Below, one piece after another: positions 1 through 41,686 of a stretch of DNA of 64,000 nt. A program made the position numbers and the translations under genes. Below the pieces are notes generated by a model. The model was not told where the DNA came from. It ran no database searches and was given only the letters and a program-made list of their open reading frames with translations. The DNA is from Chrysogorgia sp. JL179-B06. Taxonomy: Eukaryota > Cnidaria > Anthozoa > Scleralcyonacea > Chrysogorgiidae. The number at the start of each line of letters is the position of its first letter. Within the stretch, counting starts at the first letter, position 1. Location of the stretch: assembly GCA_035772405.1 (NCBI GenBank), contig JAYKKM010000032.1, positions 859,001 through 923,000 on the forward strand, written 5' to 3'.

Positions 1-86
1 CAGAAGATGACGAAACGTCAGTCACCAACAATAGTCTTTCTCAAGACTACAACAACCTGGACGATATATCAACTTCACACTTCTAA
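1..86 (+). CDS. 3' end of an upstream gene (partial, unidentified)
   Basis: The frame starting at base 3 is open from the window edge to a TAA at 84-86 and reads as a hydrophilic, acidic, Ser/Thr/Asn-rich tail ending in DDISTSHF. An AATAAA follows about 135 bases later, as expected for a terminal exon and 3' UTR. Only 27 residues are visible, so the protein cannot be named. It could also be a chance open stretch at the window edge. Confidence 0.4.
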   Translation, partial: EDDETSVTNNSLSQDYNNLDDISTSHF

Positions 87-220
87 TAATACTCCTGGGA
101 TCAAACCATTTACATTAATATTTTTTTAGTTAGATACTTATTTATTTGTAGCACTGATTATATTATCACTTCTATATGTAAACTCGATCGTACACGTTTG
201 ATGTATAGAGTTCTTTTCCC

Positions 221-226
221 AATAAA
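221..226 (+). terminator. AATAAA poly(A) signal of the upstream gene
   Basis: A canonical AATAAA lies downstream of the stop at 84-86 and before the SAM-motin gene. It supports a transcript ending near 240-250. It is a single hexamer in AT-rich DNA, so chance occurrence is possible. Confidence 0.35.
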
Positions 227-1186
227 TTGTGCAGAGATCATAAAGACAGATCACGAGCAGTATCACAGAACTAGGAGGCTAGGAGCTCAGCAGGAAGTGA
301 CATGAACAAGAGAGGGAAAGCAAAGGTGGCCGATACACAATGAGAAAGTAAAAGAGATAGAAATTAATAATAAAATAAAGCATATACTTAAAAAGAGATA
401 GAGGAACAGGAGGACTTGCAAACTATAACTAAAACCATAACTGTTACCAAATCTGTCTCCAAATTCTTATTTAAATTTATAAACTTTAATCCGTCTTTCG
501 CACATCGACTTCCGTGCTTCCTTAATACTGCATACATCATTGATTTTCTATGCAGTCTTTTTACTTCATATATCTTACAACATATTATGCCTATACACAC
601 TGCTACACACCAACGTTACCGATCATTTATAGTTTTCAAGTCATCTCCGGCTCTTTCATTCTGTACTCACTCTTAATGATTATTAATTAAAATCATGCCA
701 CTAACGCTGTGTTCTCTTTTATTAACTCATGTTGACTTGAATCGTAATTTTAATGAAAAATATTATTTTTTGACACAAGGATTAACTTGTCATATCCAGT
801 GTATATCACCCAAGTCCTTCAATACAGCTCTCTGAGTATGGCTTTAAGGCTTGTCTATAACTTGTGATTATTTGATTTACAAATGCAAGCCTTTTGCTGA
901 ATGAACATGTAGCTAATGAACGAGAAAAAATCATACACATGACGGAGACTTTTTGGCGACTGAGATCTTTGCAAACACTAGTAACTATGGTATTTGGCAG
1001 AAGCTCAATGACTAGGAATACTACGTACGGCGTAGGAGTATAACATTCCATTTAGTTCTGGTTAAATTGTTCTTGTATTTGACTGAGTGGTTGACTAAGT
1101 GATGTAAGTTGGACGGTATACGATTGGTGAACGGACATTGTCTCTTGGGATCTACAAGTTCGTTTTATAACTTTATAATAAACATT

Positions 1187-30193
<29,007 letters not shown>

Positions 30194-30326
30194 CAAAATA
30201 CAGAAAAGCTGGATTCAACTGATGTGCAGCGATCAATAGAGTGATGCAGGTTATCTATTATCTTGGGTGCCAGAGGCTCTGGTGGCAAAGCAGGGGGCAG
30301 GCGATCGAGTTTTATTTCTGTAAAGC

Positions 30327-30332
30327 AATAAA
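30327..30332 (+). terminator. AATAAA poly(A) signal of the motin gene
   Basis: AATAAA in the context aaagcaataaagcc, downstream of the stop at 30191-30193. This implies a short 3' UTR of about 150-160 bases. Confidence 0.5.
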
Positions 30333-30530
30333 GCCAACACTCACGGTCACACCTAGTAATGAGTAAAGTGATCCAAGCACAAGCGAGATTAAAATTCTGT
30401 ACTTAATCAAACGTATAAATGAGATTCTCAACCGAAATGTAAAATTATTATAGCATCAACCCAAGTCAATTTTAGGGTTAGGATTTGGGTTAGGATTAGG
30501 GATTGGTTTGTATTTCGGTTGTTCATGTTA

Positions 30531-30682
30531 TATATGAACAACGAGAGCGAGTGTTTCACCGGGATATCCAAACACGAGAAAACAATGTATGAAAACACGA
30601 GCGCGAAGCGCGAGTGTTTTTGTTAATTGTTTTCGAGTGTTTGGATATCCCGGTGGGACACGAGCTCGAGTTGTTCATATAG
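30531..30682. repeat. Hairpin element
   Basis: Arms from tatatgaacaacgagagcga to its inverted copy, including accgggatatccaaacacga. A second short palindrome, gatattagatgaacaac and its complement, lies at 30764-30798 and shares the gaacaac motif. The remaining 30800-32600 holds two more hairpins but no gene. Confidence 0.7.
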
Positions 30683-31562
30683 CATCTCAATTGAACACAA
30701 TAGTAATTAGTTATAATTTAAATTGCAGTTTACAATTTTGAAGATTATTTGCATGCGTAATTAAGATATTAGATGAACAACGTTGTTCATCTAATATCCA
30801 GGTCACGCGTATTGTGTCCGCAATCACCTGATTAATTCGCCTACTCTGATTGGTTAATTAACTCATGAATTATTCATGAATTTGAGATATCGAGAAAGCT
30901 CCGAGATTCTCAACCGATTTGACCAAATGTTTCTCCTCTAGTCTCTGCCTTAGAAACAATATCCTCTGGCACCTAAGGTAGTCGCAGACAGCAAGACAGA
31001 ATGTAAAATGGCGTGATCTGCTGACATTCACGTTGACAAAAGGCGACTAAGTGGTGTCAGTAGATTGTCAATCTCATTTTCGTCCATGTTTCCTGCATAA
31101 ACACGTTCCTGTAGAATTATCTAGAACACTATAGATGCTTCTCTTTTACTATATCAGATATATTCCCGACTCAAACATTTATTTGTTCCAGTATATGGTG
31201 CAAGTTGAACATTACAAAATATATAATATTTCTTATAGCTTAATCATCTAGACTGATTGACAAGTTATAAAATTATACCCCCTAATAATTTATTATTATT
31301 ATTATTATTATAAAAATGTATGTAATATCATAAAAGTGTTAATCAAAATGATGAGTGATGACCCTTGCACTCTCTAACGAAGTGCCTTCTCTCAAAATGT
31401 TACACCCTACTACACACTATTTCGACAGTACACGAGCATTTTAGAGTTTTCAATTTCTATTTTAACACTACCTGCGTAGCACAACACTTTTATATCACAT
31501 TTACATCCAGGTCTTTATGGCGCGCTGTTCCAGTTAACATTGTCATTGTAGAACTAAGCGTT

Positions 31563-31619
31563 CTACATTCTCGTTCCCAGACGGGGGAGGGCCGTGAAGG
31601 GTCTGGGAACGAGAATGTT
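31563..31619. repeat. Short hairpin (CTCGTTCCCAGA family)
   Basis: Arms cattctcgttcccagac and gtctgggaacgagaatg around a loop of about 20 bases. A decayed Penelope-type motif (ctctctaacgaagtgcctt) lies upstream at about 31370-31440. Confidence 0.7.
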
Positions 31620-31740
31620 CGTTCTAATTATTTTATGCTATATGTTGCATATTTTCATTCTATAAGTTTACGAATGGCAAATATATGGATGGCAAAGATA
31701 TCAAAAGCATTCGCAGTTTAAATTATTTCCGTTCTATAGT

Positions 31741-31797
31741 CAACCTCGTTCCCAGGCCCATTTGCCTGGAGAGCAAATGGGCCTGGGAACGAGGTTG
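31741..31797. repeat. Short hairpin (CTCGTTCCCAGG family)
   Basis: An almost perfect palindrome: caacctcgttcccaggccca, tttgc, a small loop, then the inverted copy. Confidence 0.75.
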
Positions 31798-32662
31798 GTT
31801 CTATATGTTTTTTCGTTCTAAACTTGTTCTTTTTTGTCCGTTCTAATTAAAATTCAGTTCTACCTAGACCACGATACAACACTCTCTTGCTTAAGCTAAA
31901 TAATCGAAAACATAGCAATCGGGAAAAGGTGGCCGACCTTCGAAATACTACAATAATACACAGAGATTTGGTTCTCGGTACTGGAGTCGCCCTAGAAGAA
32001 AGGCAGCTTGTTTGACACGGATCCCATTCAACAAAGATTGGGATGCAGGAGCTCTTACAAATTCGATCTCAACTCGATTTCCTGCTTATCAATTACGAGT
32101 TTGTGAAGATCATGAGTAGCTTTTGTCCAATGTCATCCAGTTCTTCATTATTTTAAGAGTTCTTTGAAATAAAACAAACATAATAAATTTTCCTTTAATT
32201 CCCTCTTTAAAACAGTATAATATCGGACAAAAGCTTCTTATCTTCATGAACTCTAAACTCATGAAAAGCATGGGAAATTGAGCCGTGTTTTCGAGCGTTT
32301 AGCTGCTTGTAAAGGGCGACATGAAGAAGCCGTGATTACGGAATTTGCTCAGTCTCCACAATTATTTCTTGCCCCCCACCGCAAGAAAGATTTCTAAATT
32401 GGTCTTTATTGTAACCAAAACTACGCTCAGACCCGATTAGTACTTTGTCTTATGGTTGATTGAATCCTAGCCCTACTAGGATTTTGACGGGTTCGGCGCG
32501 CCATAGGTCTTGCAAACTCATAAAATACTATAATATTAAATTCCAATCAAAGTTCAATCAAGTTAATATAAAACGTTCCGTTCGTTGGTTGGAACAGTCT
32601 ATTTTAGCATTGTTCCACAGTTCGAACATCTGTTTACTTTAGTTTTGTCTTTAACAACGCCT

Positions 32663-33658
32663 TTATGCAAACAAATTTTTTGACAATATTGAAGACGTCA
32701 AAGCTTTGTATTCAACGTAGCCTTTGTCTTTCATATTCTGAAGCAGCCAAGGGCCATAGCAAACTTCTTCCTTCTTTTCTTCAGTTGTTATTGTCTCTAC
32801 AATAACTCTGTTAATGTTTGCATTAAATCGAGGCTCCAGAAAATATGCAACCGACTGGCGTTGTTTTCCCGTATCAACTACGCGATGTGTAGTGGATTTT
32901 AGAATTCGGTTGGTCACTTTGGACAAAACGTCACCAATGTTAACAATCAATGCATTCCTACGCACTGGGACGTCAAACCATTGGCCGTTCTGGTCTAGAA
33001 TCTGTAAGCCACCATAATCAAACGTCGTGAGTAACGTAATGAAAGGAGTGTCGGTATGACTACCACAATGCAGAATGTAATCACCGTCACGAGCTACATC
33101 TGGAATAGGTTGCGGACGAGGAGGGTAATTAATGAGTCGAAGGGTTGACAAAGGATAAGGAGACATCATATTGTCGAAACAATCCTCTGTTGCACCAAGA
33201 CCACGAGCAATCAGACGACTGAGCTCCATGGCAGTGTTGTGCATGAGACCATAGTAGTTTAAAAGAACATCACGGAACCACTTGGCTTCTTCACCTCCAG
33301 GCGGCCATTGATTACGCTCATACAGAGGAAATCCTATTTCAGCAAGTTCCTTCTCAAGTAACTCTTCACAAACTTCGAAGCCTTCCTTAAAGCTAGAATT
33401 TTGCGCATCTGCTGGAAAGTATCCTCGATAAAGATTTTGGTTTTGAGAATTGAAACTCTTACAGGCCAGTGAATGTTTAGTTCTTTCAGGAAGACTGTAA
33501 AACCATTTGGTTGCTCGTTCAATCAAGTCACTGTCGTAACCAATGACATTGTCAAGAAACAGGAACCCGACTGTTTTCAATGCATCGACGATTTCAGTGG
33601 CGAGTTTGTCGCGTGATTGAGTGAAATTGATTATTGGAATTTTAGTAAAAGATGACAT
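32663..33658 (-). CDS. 2-oxoglutarate/Fe(II)-dependent oxygenase, IPNS-like, 331 aa, single exon
   Basis: A full-length member of the isopenicillin N synthase-like 2OG-Fe(II) oxygenase family. These are soluble enzymes that hydroxylate or desaturate small molecules using 2-oxoglutarate and O2. The N-terminal DIOX_N region starts KIPIINF and includes VGFLFLDN and RGYFPAD. The iron triad is visible as H201-x-D203 (HCGSHTDTPFITLL) and H258 (STTHRVV). The 2OG-binding R267-x-S269 is in RQSVAYF. The length fits the family. I chose the ATG at 33658 because the extension upstream has no ATG. A tatata stretch lies directly upstream. There is no intron, unlike both neighbouring genes. The substrate cannot be told. 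Bacterial, fungal and plant relatives are common, so transfer or retroposition is possible but unproven. Confidence 0.9.
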   Translation of the reverse strand: MSSFTKIPIINFTQSRDKLATEIVDALKTVGFLFLDNVIGYDSDLIERATKWFYSLPERTKHSLACKSFNSQNQNLYRGYFPADAQNSSFKEGFEVCEELLEKELAEIGFPLYERNQWPPGGEEAKWFRDVLLNYYGLMHNTAMELSRLIARGLGATEDCFDNMMSPYPLSTLRLINYPPRPQPIPDVARDGDYILHCGSHTDTPFITLLTTFDYGGLQILDQNGQWFDVPVRRNALIVNIGDVLSKVTNRILKSTTHRVVDTGKQRQSVAYFLEPRFNANINRVIVETITTEEKKEEVCYGPWLLQNMKDKGYVEYKALTSSILSKNLFA

Positions 33659-33996
33659 CACTATATAAACAAGCAAAAAGTGACAAAAAATTCTTATTAT
33701 ATCTACTGTAATACAAATTCCCTTTCTAAGATGGTAAATGCATTTTATTACATAGTAAAAAAATAATGAATGCTATATATAGGAAAAAAATTCTTGAAAA
33801 AAAAAAATTCTTGCAAAAAATATTCAGAATTGAGAAGTTCAGTACTTAGGAGCGGTTTATATGAGTTGTGTCATGATGAATCTTTCCTCAACCCAAAAAG
33901 ATTATTTCAATTAACTTTATGCTATTCCTACAGCCAAACTAAGTTCTACTTTGAAATATCATTTATGGCTATGGTATAGCCGTGATAAGAACTTCG

Positions 33997-34481
33997 TTAA
34001 AGTGCACCTGACATCAACATTTTTTATTGTCTTATTTGGAAGAACTTTTAAAATGATAAAGTAACTTCTTTTGAAGATTTTCGTTTATTCGCTTTCTTTT
34101 TGAGATATATCAGTTTGTTTGATATGCAAATGTACGGAATTTACGTCACACATGCATAATGACTTATTGGAGAAATGTGTGTATCTCTTTCATTCTCGAA
34201 CGAAATCCTTTAAAATCGAGAAGTTTGGTGTTGTGGAAGAAACACGCACGCGTGTTATTCACACTTTAGTGTTTTTATTTGATGAACGCAAAGATATATA
34301 ACATTCTCTGATAAGTCATTATACATCTGTGACGTAAATTCCGGTCATTTGCATATCAAACAAACTGATATATCTCAAAAAGAAAGCGAATAAACGAAAA
34401 TCTTCAAAAGAAGTTACTTTATCATTTTAAAAGTTCTTCCAAATAAGACAATAAAAAATGTTGATGTCAGGTGCACTTTAA
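33997..34481. mobile_element. Fold-back MITE with TTAA flanks, full copy
   Basis: Arms of about 180 bp run from TTAA agtgcacctgacatcaacat inward and are nearly perfect. Another TTAA closes the right end. A shortened copy is at 44503-44780. Confidence 0.85.
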
Positions 34482-34652
34482 GTAGTAATCAGCACGGCTA
34501 ACTGGGCTAGCCGTGCTCATATTACCAGACTATTAAATTGTCAGAACAGCGACCATCAAAAATGGCATCAAAACTGTAAAATCTAGAACTGTTCATGGAA
34601 ATTAATCGACATGATCAATACGTATACTAATGAGTAGACGGAAAATTGTTGA

Positions 34653-34730
34653 CTCGAGAGCGGGATTTGAACTCACACCTTCGATCGGGATTACGATTCG
34701 CTTCTCTATTAGTTGAGCTTCCGCGCTAAC
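34653..34730 (-). mobile_element. tRNA-derived SINE head
   Basis: On the minus strand, box A (tagcgcggaagctcaactaa) and box B (gagttcaaatcccgc) are spaced as in a tRNA. An irregular anticodon arm suggests a SINE. Downstream on that strand the repeated acttttcgggatatt motifs (34770-34850) may be its body. Confidence 0.5.
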
Positions 34731-35519
34731 TGAGAACTTTCCGGCGACTCAGAAATAAATGTACTTTTCGGGTACATTTTTCCGCACTTTTCGGGATATT
34801 GTATTTTTCGGGCACTTTTCCCGTACTTTTCGGGATATTGAATGACAAAGTTGACTCCTTGGCGTAGTTTAATGTTACAAAATTGTGAAATAGATAGACT
34901 AATATTCCGCAATCTCTTGTTGTTATGCATATAGTTGTGCATCTCCATACCGCGAGTATTTAGATTTCTACAAAAATGGATTAGCAATGCCAATTTTAAG
35001 AGTTCATAGCTCCAAGACTATCCACCATATTCACTTGCAATTTTCAGTGAACGTTCTTGCCGTGCTGCAGCTGTGTTCATTATAGACACTGTCAATTTTT
35101 GACTCATAAATACTTTAAAAACCTTTTTTAATTGACTCATTTCTGTCATATAGCAACCATTGGACCTCTTTATCTGGCTATAACTTTTTAAATGATTTTC
35201 TAGGTTTTCATTTAACAAAATATTTATGCCCCCAATATCTTGATGTCACAGTAGAAAACATGATCAACCAGGAGGAAATCGTGCCATCTTCCTATATGCG
35301 CATCATTGGAACATGTCCTCTTCCCTATTTTTCAACATTAAGAACCTATAGTATATAAAATATACAAATATTCTCAACAATAAAACCTTGAAAGACTGTG
35401 ATCAAGCTAATACAGTAAGGAAACAATAAGGGGAAGGTTAACTGCCTCATCCATGAATTAAACCAATCAAAAACTAAAGAGGTCTTAAGAAACCAGATTT
35501 ATCGATGGCTGACTGAAGT

Positions 35520-36230
35520 ATAGAAATCTACTATACTCCATGGCTAACTAATAAAATTAAAGCTTTAATGAATGAGAGATCGGCTGCTTCGGAGGTTTCA
35601 AAGCGGAAAAAAGGACTCTGATCTACTAGCATACAAACAGAAACGTAATGACATAGCAAATAAGGAAAGTCTTCTTTTAATAGAGATCTCCTTGAAGAAC
35701 ATTCTGGTGACCCAAACAAATTTGGGAAGACCTTAAAATAAATATATCCCACTAAATCAAAGAATAATCATAAGACTCAGGCCTTTGAAATCGATGAAGA
35801 GAAGGTTAATGACCACTGAGGAGTTTTCAAGTTTCGACATGTATCGAAACTGGAGGTTGAAAAGCAATTAAAACCAAACAAACGAACAAAATCCACTGGA
35901 ATTGAAGATCTACCCCCAGGTAACAATTTTTCCCTACAATCGGGTGTGTTTCCAGTGGACCGGAAATCAGCAAAGATCCTATACATAAATCGAGCTCAAT
36001 TGCAATTTTCAACAATTATAGACCGATATCGATCTTGCCAGCTTATCCAACGTTATCGATAAAAACTAATTTACCGCCAAGTCATGCGATATCTCGATGA
36101 CAATAAGCTGCTCTTATCTCAATTCCAGTTTGGTTTCAGACCTAAAATGTCTTCTGAATTCGCAGCAATGCTGCTAATTACAAACTATATTCGTAAAAAT
36201 GTTCACAAAGGTATCTTGGTTAGAGCCGTA
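35520..36230 (+). pseudogene. Frameshifted LINE reverse transcriptase fragment
   Basis: In shifting + frames I read LLEEHSGDPNKFGKTLK, then KSTGIEDLPP, FSTIIDRYRSCQ (decayed N-Y-R-P-I-S), NKLLLSQFQFGFRPKMSSEF and TNYIRKNVHKGILV. These are consecutive fingers/palm blocks of a non-LTR RT. Several stops and indels make it dead. It stops before the catalytic YADD. Confidence 0.75.
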
Positions 36231-37001
36231 TAAATTAATTTAAACTGATAAGTGCTAAAAGACTAAAAGTTAATGATTCAACTTGTATGTGTTAAATCAT
36301 CGAACACGTCTAAAATATAACTTCTGCCGACTAAAATATAACTTCTGCCAACTGAAACACCACACCACACCTCCCGTAGTGTTGTTTTAGTCAACTAAAA
36401 CTAAACACTTAAAAGCAATTTTAGAAACTAAAAATATTTTGCTGGTGGGAGGACTAGAAGTACTAAACAAGAGTCTAACATTATTTTGACCTCTGAGTAC
36501 TAAAACTAAACAGGAACTAAATAATATTTAAAACTGTTTGGGACTAATACTAAACAAGACGCCCGGTAGGCGTTAACTTGGGCCACTTAATCACTGGACA
36601 AATTAGGGAGATATGGCGTGGATATTGCTTGCAGAGTATACCTCGGCTTTGCAGCCCGAGGAATGAGGAAGAAAAATCAGGCGTATACACGCAGGCTACC
36701 CCCCCCCCCCCCAATGCAGAACGCCTGACACGCAGACGAAATTTAATGTAAGTAAACACTAAACACGGGCAATGCTATTTTTTCTAATATCTGTTCGATT
36801 GAAGGTCTTCGTGTGTCAAAATTTATATAAAAACAACGGAAAGGTATACGAAACATATCTGTTACGAAATTACATCGGTTTAACGAACATAAAAGCATTA
36901 AATCATCGGGTAAACAACGAATAGATCTTGAAGCCATGTCCTTTGATTTTAGATGCGAGTCTCGCTTTAATCGCTAATACGCATTTTCTTATATAACATC
37001 T

Positions 37002-37445
37002 GATCTTCACATTTTAAGTAGACGAAACCTACAGCGTTCGATTCGCCAGATTCAAGTGATCATTTCGATATAGAATTGATGTAAATCGGATAAAAACACA
37101 ACATTTCATGATTAATATTACGGAGTTGCACGGGATAAATGTCAACACAGTATAATAATATTTCCCTGCCCTTCGGCTGTCCTTTCCGTCTTCATGATTG
37201 ATCTCTCATCTGTGTTTCTTTCATCTTCACATCTTAAGTAGACGAAACCTACGGCGTTCGATTCGCCAGATTCAAGTGATCATTTCGATATAGAATTGAT
37301 TTAAATCGGACAAAAACACAACGTTTCATAATGATTAATATTACGGAGTTTCGCGGGATAAATGTCAACACAGCATAATAATATTTCCCTGTCCTTCGAG
37401 TTCGGCTGTCCATTCTGTCTTCATGATTGATCTCTCATCTGTGTT
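37002..37445 (+). repeat. 220-bp tandem duplication
   Basis: Two adjacent copies start with cttcacattttaagtagacg and cttcacatcttaagtagacg and run through cgttcgattcgccagattca to gatctctcatctgtgtttct. A further pair of related blocks (cttggagagaatctttgca) follows at 37455 and 37643. Confidence 0.85.
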
Positions 37446-37720
37446 TCTTTCACCTTGGAGAGAATCTTTGCAATGGTTTGCAGGTTTACAGGTCTCGGTA
37501 AACTTTCCAACTGCGATTCATTGTCAATAAAACGAAAGTCCGAAATCGCTTTGCCTTGCAACGACTATCTCTGTTATGTTGACGTTTCGTCCACGGTTCT
37601 CTCTTTAATCTCTCATCTGTGTTTCTCTCAGTCATCCAGTTATCTTGGAGAGAATCTTTGCATTAATTTGCCGGTTTACAGGTCTCGTAAATGCTTTTCA
37701 GACTGCGATTCATTGACAAC

Positions 37721-39550
37721 AAGACGCCCGCTAGGCGTTAACTCGGGCTACTTGAGGTTGTGGCTTGTTGAAAGACATTGTAGGCAAATTCAGTGATTTG
37801 AATTCAATATACACAAATCTATAGTTGTAGGTACAATGGTACATACATGTAATGATACAGCTGTCAGTGCAGGGGTGGTTAAATTTTCCATCATTACAGG
37901 CCTGAATATTACCGCCGGACATTGTCCGGCGTTAATTCGTCTTGTGACCGGCAACTTGGAGCTGCTGCCGGACATCAATGTCCGGCCGACTCGACCACTT
38001 ATAGACCAGCGTTGTTCGCTGTATTGGCGACAAGGCTATTAATATACAACATTTATCACACTGCATTACATAACGGCAAAATTATTTAGTGTCATGCTAA
38101 AACGATTCGGGGATAAAATTAACAAACCGTGTCCGACAGAAAAGTGGTCTTGTCCGGCCGATTTACTCTGTGGCCGGACATCGTGTCCGGCGAGTTCCAA
38201 AAATTATATTCAGGCCTGCATTACAAACCCATAACATAGTGTTGGCCAATGGCTTTGATTATATGAAGGTGAGTTGGCTCAGTATCCAAGCTGGCTTACT
38301 GAGAAGTCTACCCCACCAAATGAGCCATCCTGTTTGCTGACCTAATCCAGTTCTAGTCAACAGGGTCAGCCTGGCAAGCGAGCCGGCCTGTGCTCATGTA
38401 ATAAGAATTCATATGGTCAGTCCGGCAAACAGGTTCAGTTTGAGCAAGCATTAAATCAGTTAATCTTTTTCTCAGTGTATAAGGCATAGCAGTAAATCAA
38501 ACCATGCATTTAGCTGGCAGTAGCAAGGTCAAACAACAACAAACTCTTTACTCCTTGATCTTGATAGTTGATATGGGTGTCAGAGATTTATATACTGTGT
38601 GTTCATTTGTAAGCATTTGTGTATAATAATACATGTATGAACAATCGATACAAACTTACTGATAACCCAGAACATTTTGGAGCCCCATTTAAGCTTACAG
38701 GTAAAATATCGAGTGAAACAGGGTTTCTCAATGGCTACAATGAGTGTCAGAGATTTATATACTGTACGTTCATTTGTAAGCATTCGCATATAATATGAAC
38801 AATCGATACAAACTTACTGATAACCCAGAACATTTTGGAGCCCCATTTAAGCTTACTGGTACAATATCAAGTGAAACAGGGTAATTAATTCAATATATAG
38901 CAACATTGCATACTTTAATAATAGTACTTCTACTTGGTATAATATGAAACAATAAACTGTAGCATCGACTTTATTTTGTATAATTACATAATAATAAACA
39001 ATACAGGCAACAAAGCTTATAAAAATATTACAGTTACCTCAGAACAGTTAACATATTTCCATACAGCATTCATATGCAAGCATTCATATGTTGAGTCTCA
39101 TATTAAATTATTAAACATTTAGTAGACAAAAAGCGTATGGAAACATATAATTTGATCGAGTACAGGTTCTCGAAATCGTAGACCAACCCGTTTCAAAAGA
39201 GATCTGGATTGTGAGCGTATATAAGATCAAGATACTTGCCAGCCACATCAAAGATTTTCAGTGAAGAGCACTCGAAGGAAGGTGTCAGATCAGATGAGTA
39301 AATAAATCAGAAATATACGCAGTGTTTTCAGTTTCGCAAAGGTGGAAAGCCTGGGTAAGAGGTTGATCGTGATGCAATAATTAGCCTCCCTAAAAACGAC
39401 TGCGGGGGGCAAAATTGTTTTGGGGATAACTTCACTGCGCATGTGTAGTAATCCCACATTCATAGTCTCGCTCACTAGTCTACTAATTTAGTCAACAATG
39501 ATGCAATAATTGCCATTTCGCGACATTGCCAAAATAAAAATAATAAAAAC
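37721..39550 (+). repeat. 1.8 kb tandem duplication, copy 1
   Basis: It starts aagacgcccgctaggcgtta and ends before the same sequence at 39551. It contains a local duplication of the block tcagagatttatatactg (38581 and 38746) and a 322-bp insertion absent from copy 2. A minor relative of the start sequence is at 36557. Confidence 0.8.
37897..38218. mobile_element. TIR insertion present only in duplication copy 1
   Basis: The ends are caggcctgaatatt and its inverted copy, flanked by CATTA at 37892-37896 and 38219-38223. Inside, short palindromes such as gccggacattgtccggc and gccggacatcgtgtccggc recur three times or more. Copy 2 of the duplication lacks the element and about 15 flanking bases. 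Confidence 0.75.
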
Positions 39551-41115
39551 AAGACGCCCGCTAGGCGTTAACTCGGGCTCTTGAATTAGTGGCTTGTTGA
39601 AAGACATTGTAGGCAAATTCAGTGATTTGAATTCAATATACACAAATCTATAGTTGTAGGTACAATGGTACATATTGTAATGATACAGCTGTCAGTGCAG
39701 GGGTGGTTGCAAACCCATAACACAGTGTTGGCCAACGGCTTTGATTATATGAAGGTGAGTTGGCTCAGTATCCAAGCTGGCTTACTGAGCGGAAGTCTGC
39801 CCCACCAAATGAGCCACCCTGTTTGCTGACCTAATCCAGTTCTAGCCATCAGGGTCAGTCTGGCAAGCGAGCCGGCCAGTGCTCATGTAATAACAATTCA
39901 TATGCTCAGTCCGGCAAACCGGTTCAGTTTGAGCAAGCATTAAATCAGTTAATCTTTTTCTCAGTGTATAAGGCATAGCAGTAAATCAAACCATTTAGCT
40001 GGCAGTAGCAAGGTGTCATAAGCTATTATAAAACAGTTTAAAGAAATGTAATTCAAAATCATTATTTCTTTGAAGTTATATTAACATTTTGAGCCAGTAA
40101 AAATTTTCATAATTTTAGCATATTTATTATTTGAGAGGCTTTATATACATACTAGTGACTAGTCCAGTAGGCCGGCCACCTAATTGTAATATAAAGACAG
40201 ATTACTGCATAGTTAACTATGTTACTGTTTCGATTAGCGAGCCAACTCGCTTTCCATGTAGTCAAGGCCAAAATTCAGACCCGTCACTGGTAAACCAGCA
40301 AACAACAACTAACTCTTTACTCCTTGACCTTGATAGTTGGTAATTTGGGTGTCAGAGATTTATATACTGTGTGTTCATTTGTAAGCATTTGTGTATATTA
40401 TAATACATATATAAACAATCGATACAAACTTACTGATAACCCAGAACATTTTGGAGCCCCATTTAAGCTTACAGGTAAAATATCAAGTGAAACAGGGTAA
40501 AATTCGATAGCAACTAAACATAGTACTTGGTATATATGAAACAATAAACTGTAGCGTGATAATATATGAAACAATAAACTGTAGCATCAACTTTATTTTG
40601 TATAACATAACAATAAACAATACAGGCAACAAAGCTTATAAAAATATTACAGTTACCTCAGAACAATTAACATATTTCCATGCAGCATTCATATGTTGAG
40701 TCTCGTAATAAATTATTAAACATTTAGTAGACAAAAAGCGTATGGAAACAGATAATTTGATCGAGTACAGGTTCTCGAAATCGTAGACCAACCCGTTTCG
40801 AAAGCGATCGGGATTGTGAGCGTATATATATATAAGATCAAGATACTTGCCAGTTGCCAGCCACATCAAAGATTTTCAGTGAAGAGCACTCGAAGAAAGG
40901 TGATCAGATCACTGGATCAGATGAGTAAATAAAGCACAATGGCGCATATATGCAGTGTTTTCAGTTTCGCAAAGGTGAAAAGCCTGGGTACGAGGACAAA
41001 ATTTTTTTTGGGATCACTTCACTGCGCATGTGTAGTAATCCCACATTCATAGCCTCGCTCACTAGTCTACAAATTTAGTCAACAATGATGCAATAATTGC
41101 CATTTCGCGACGACG
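39551..41115 (+). repeat. 1.6 kb tandem duplication, copy 2
   Basis: Matches copy 1 block by block: gacgcccgctaggcgttaac, the ggctttgattatatgaaggt block, the tcagagatttatatactg block, and the caataattgccatttcgcga end. It has small indels and a different AT-rich end. No coding region is seen in either copy. Confidence 0.8.
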
Positions 41116-41150
41116 ACAAAATAATAATAATAAAAATAATAATAAAAATA

Positions 41151-41275
41151 ATAAACAGAGCCCTTTTTAAGACTCGTGCTCTCCCCCCAGGGGGGGGAGG
41201 CCCGAGTAATAAACAGAGCCCTTTCTAAGACTCGTGCTCTCCCCCCAGGGGGAGGAGGCCCGAGTAATAAAACTG
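41151..41275 (+). repeat. 61-bp tandem duplication
   Basis: Two copies of aacagagccctttttaagac, tcgtgctctccccccaggg and ggcccgagtaat. A decayed relative (taagacttgtgctcacc) lies at about 41375. Confidence 0.85.
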
Positions 41276-41686
41276 GCCGAAATATTCGCTATTTATACGC
41301 CCACGCAATAATTACATTTCTCTCGACGTAAAAACGACGATGAACATGACGAACACAGAAATCAAGCTGGATTTAAGACTTGTGCTCACCAGAGGTGGCC
41401 CAAGTAAATAGTAAAATTGCGTAAACCATAGTATTAACTATGCGTAAACAGATATATCTGGTGTTAGTGCGAATCGCTGCAACTTCGGAAATATTCGTAA
41501 TCAAACGGAAATGGCCGCTCTCGCCTCCCGCCGTTTGTCAAGCGCTTCCTGGAAATTGCTGGAATCCGGAGCAAGTATCTCTAAGAAGACAGAGGTCTTC
41601 TTTGTGATCTTTCTCGAAGTACTAGTATTACATACCATATACAGTATACATGAATTGTAAGGGTTGAACTGAGTCATTGTCAAGAA

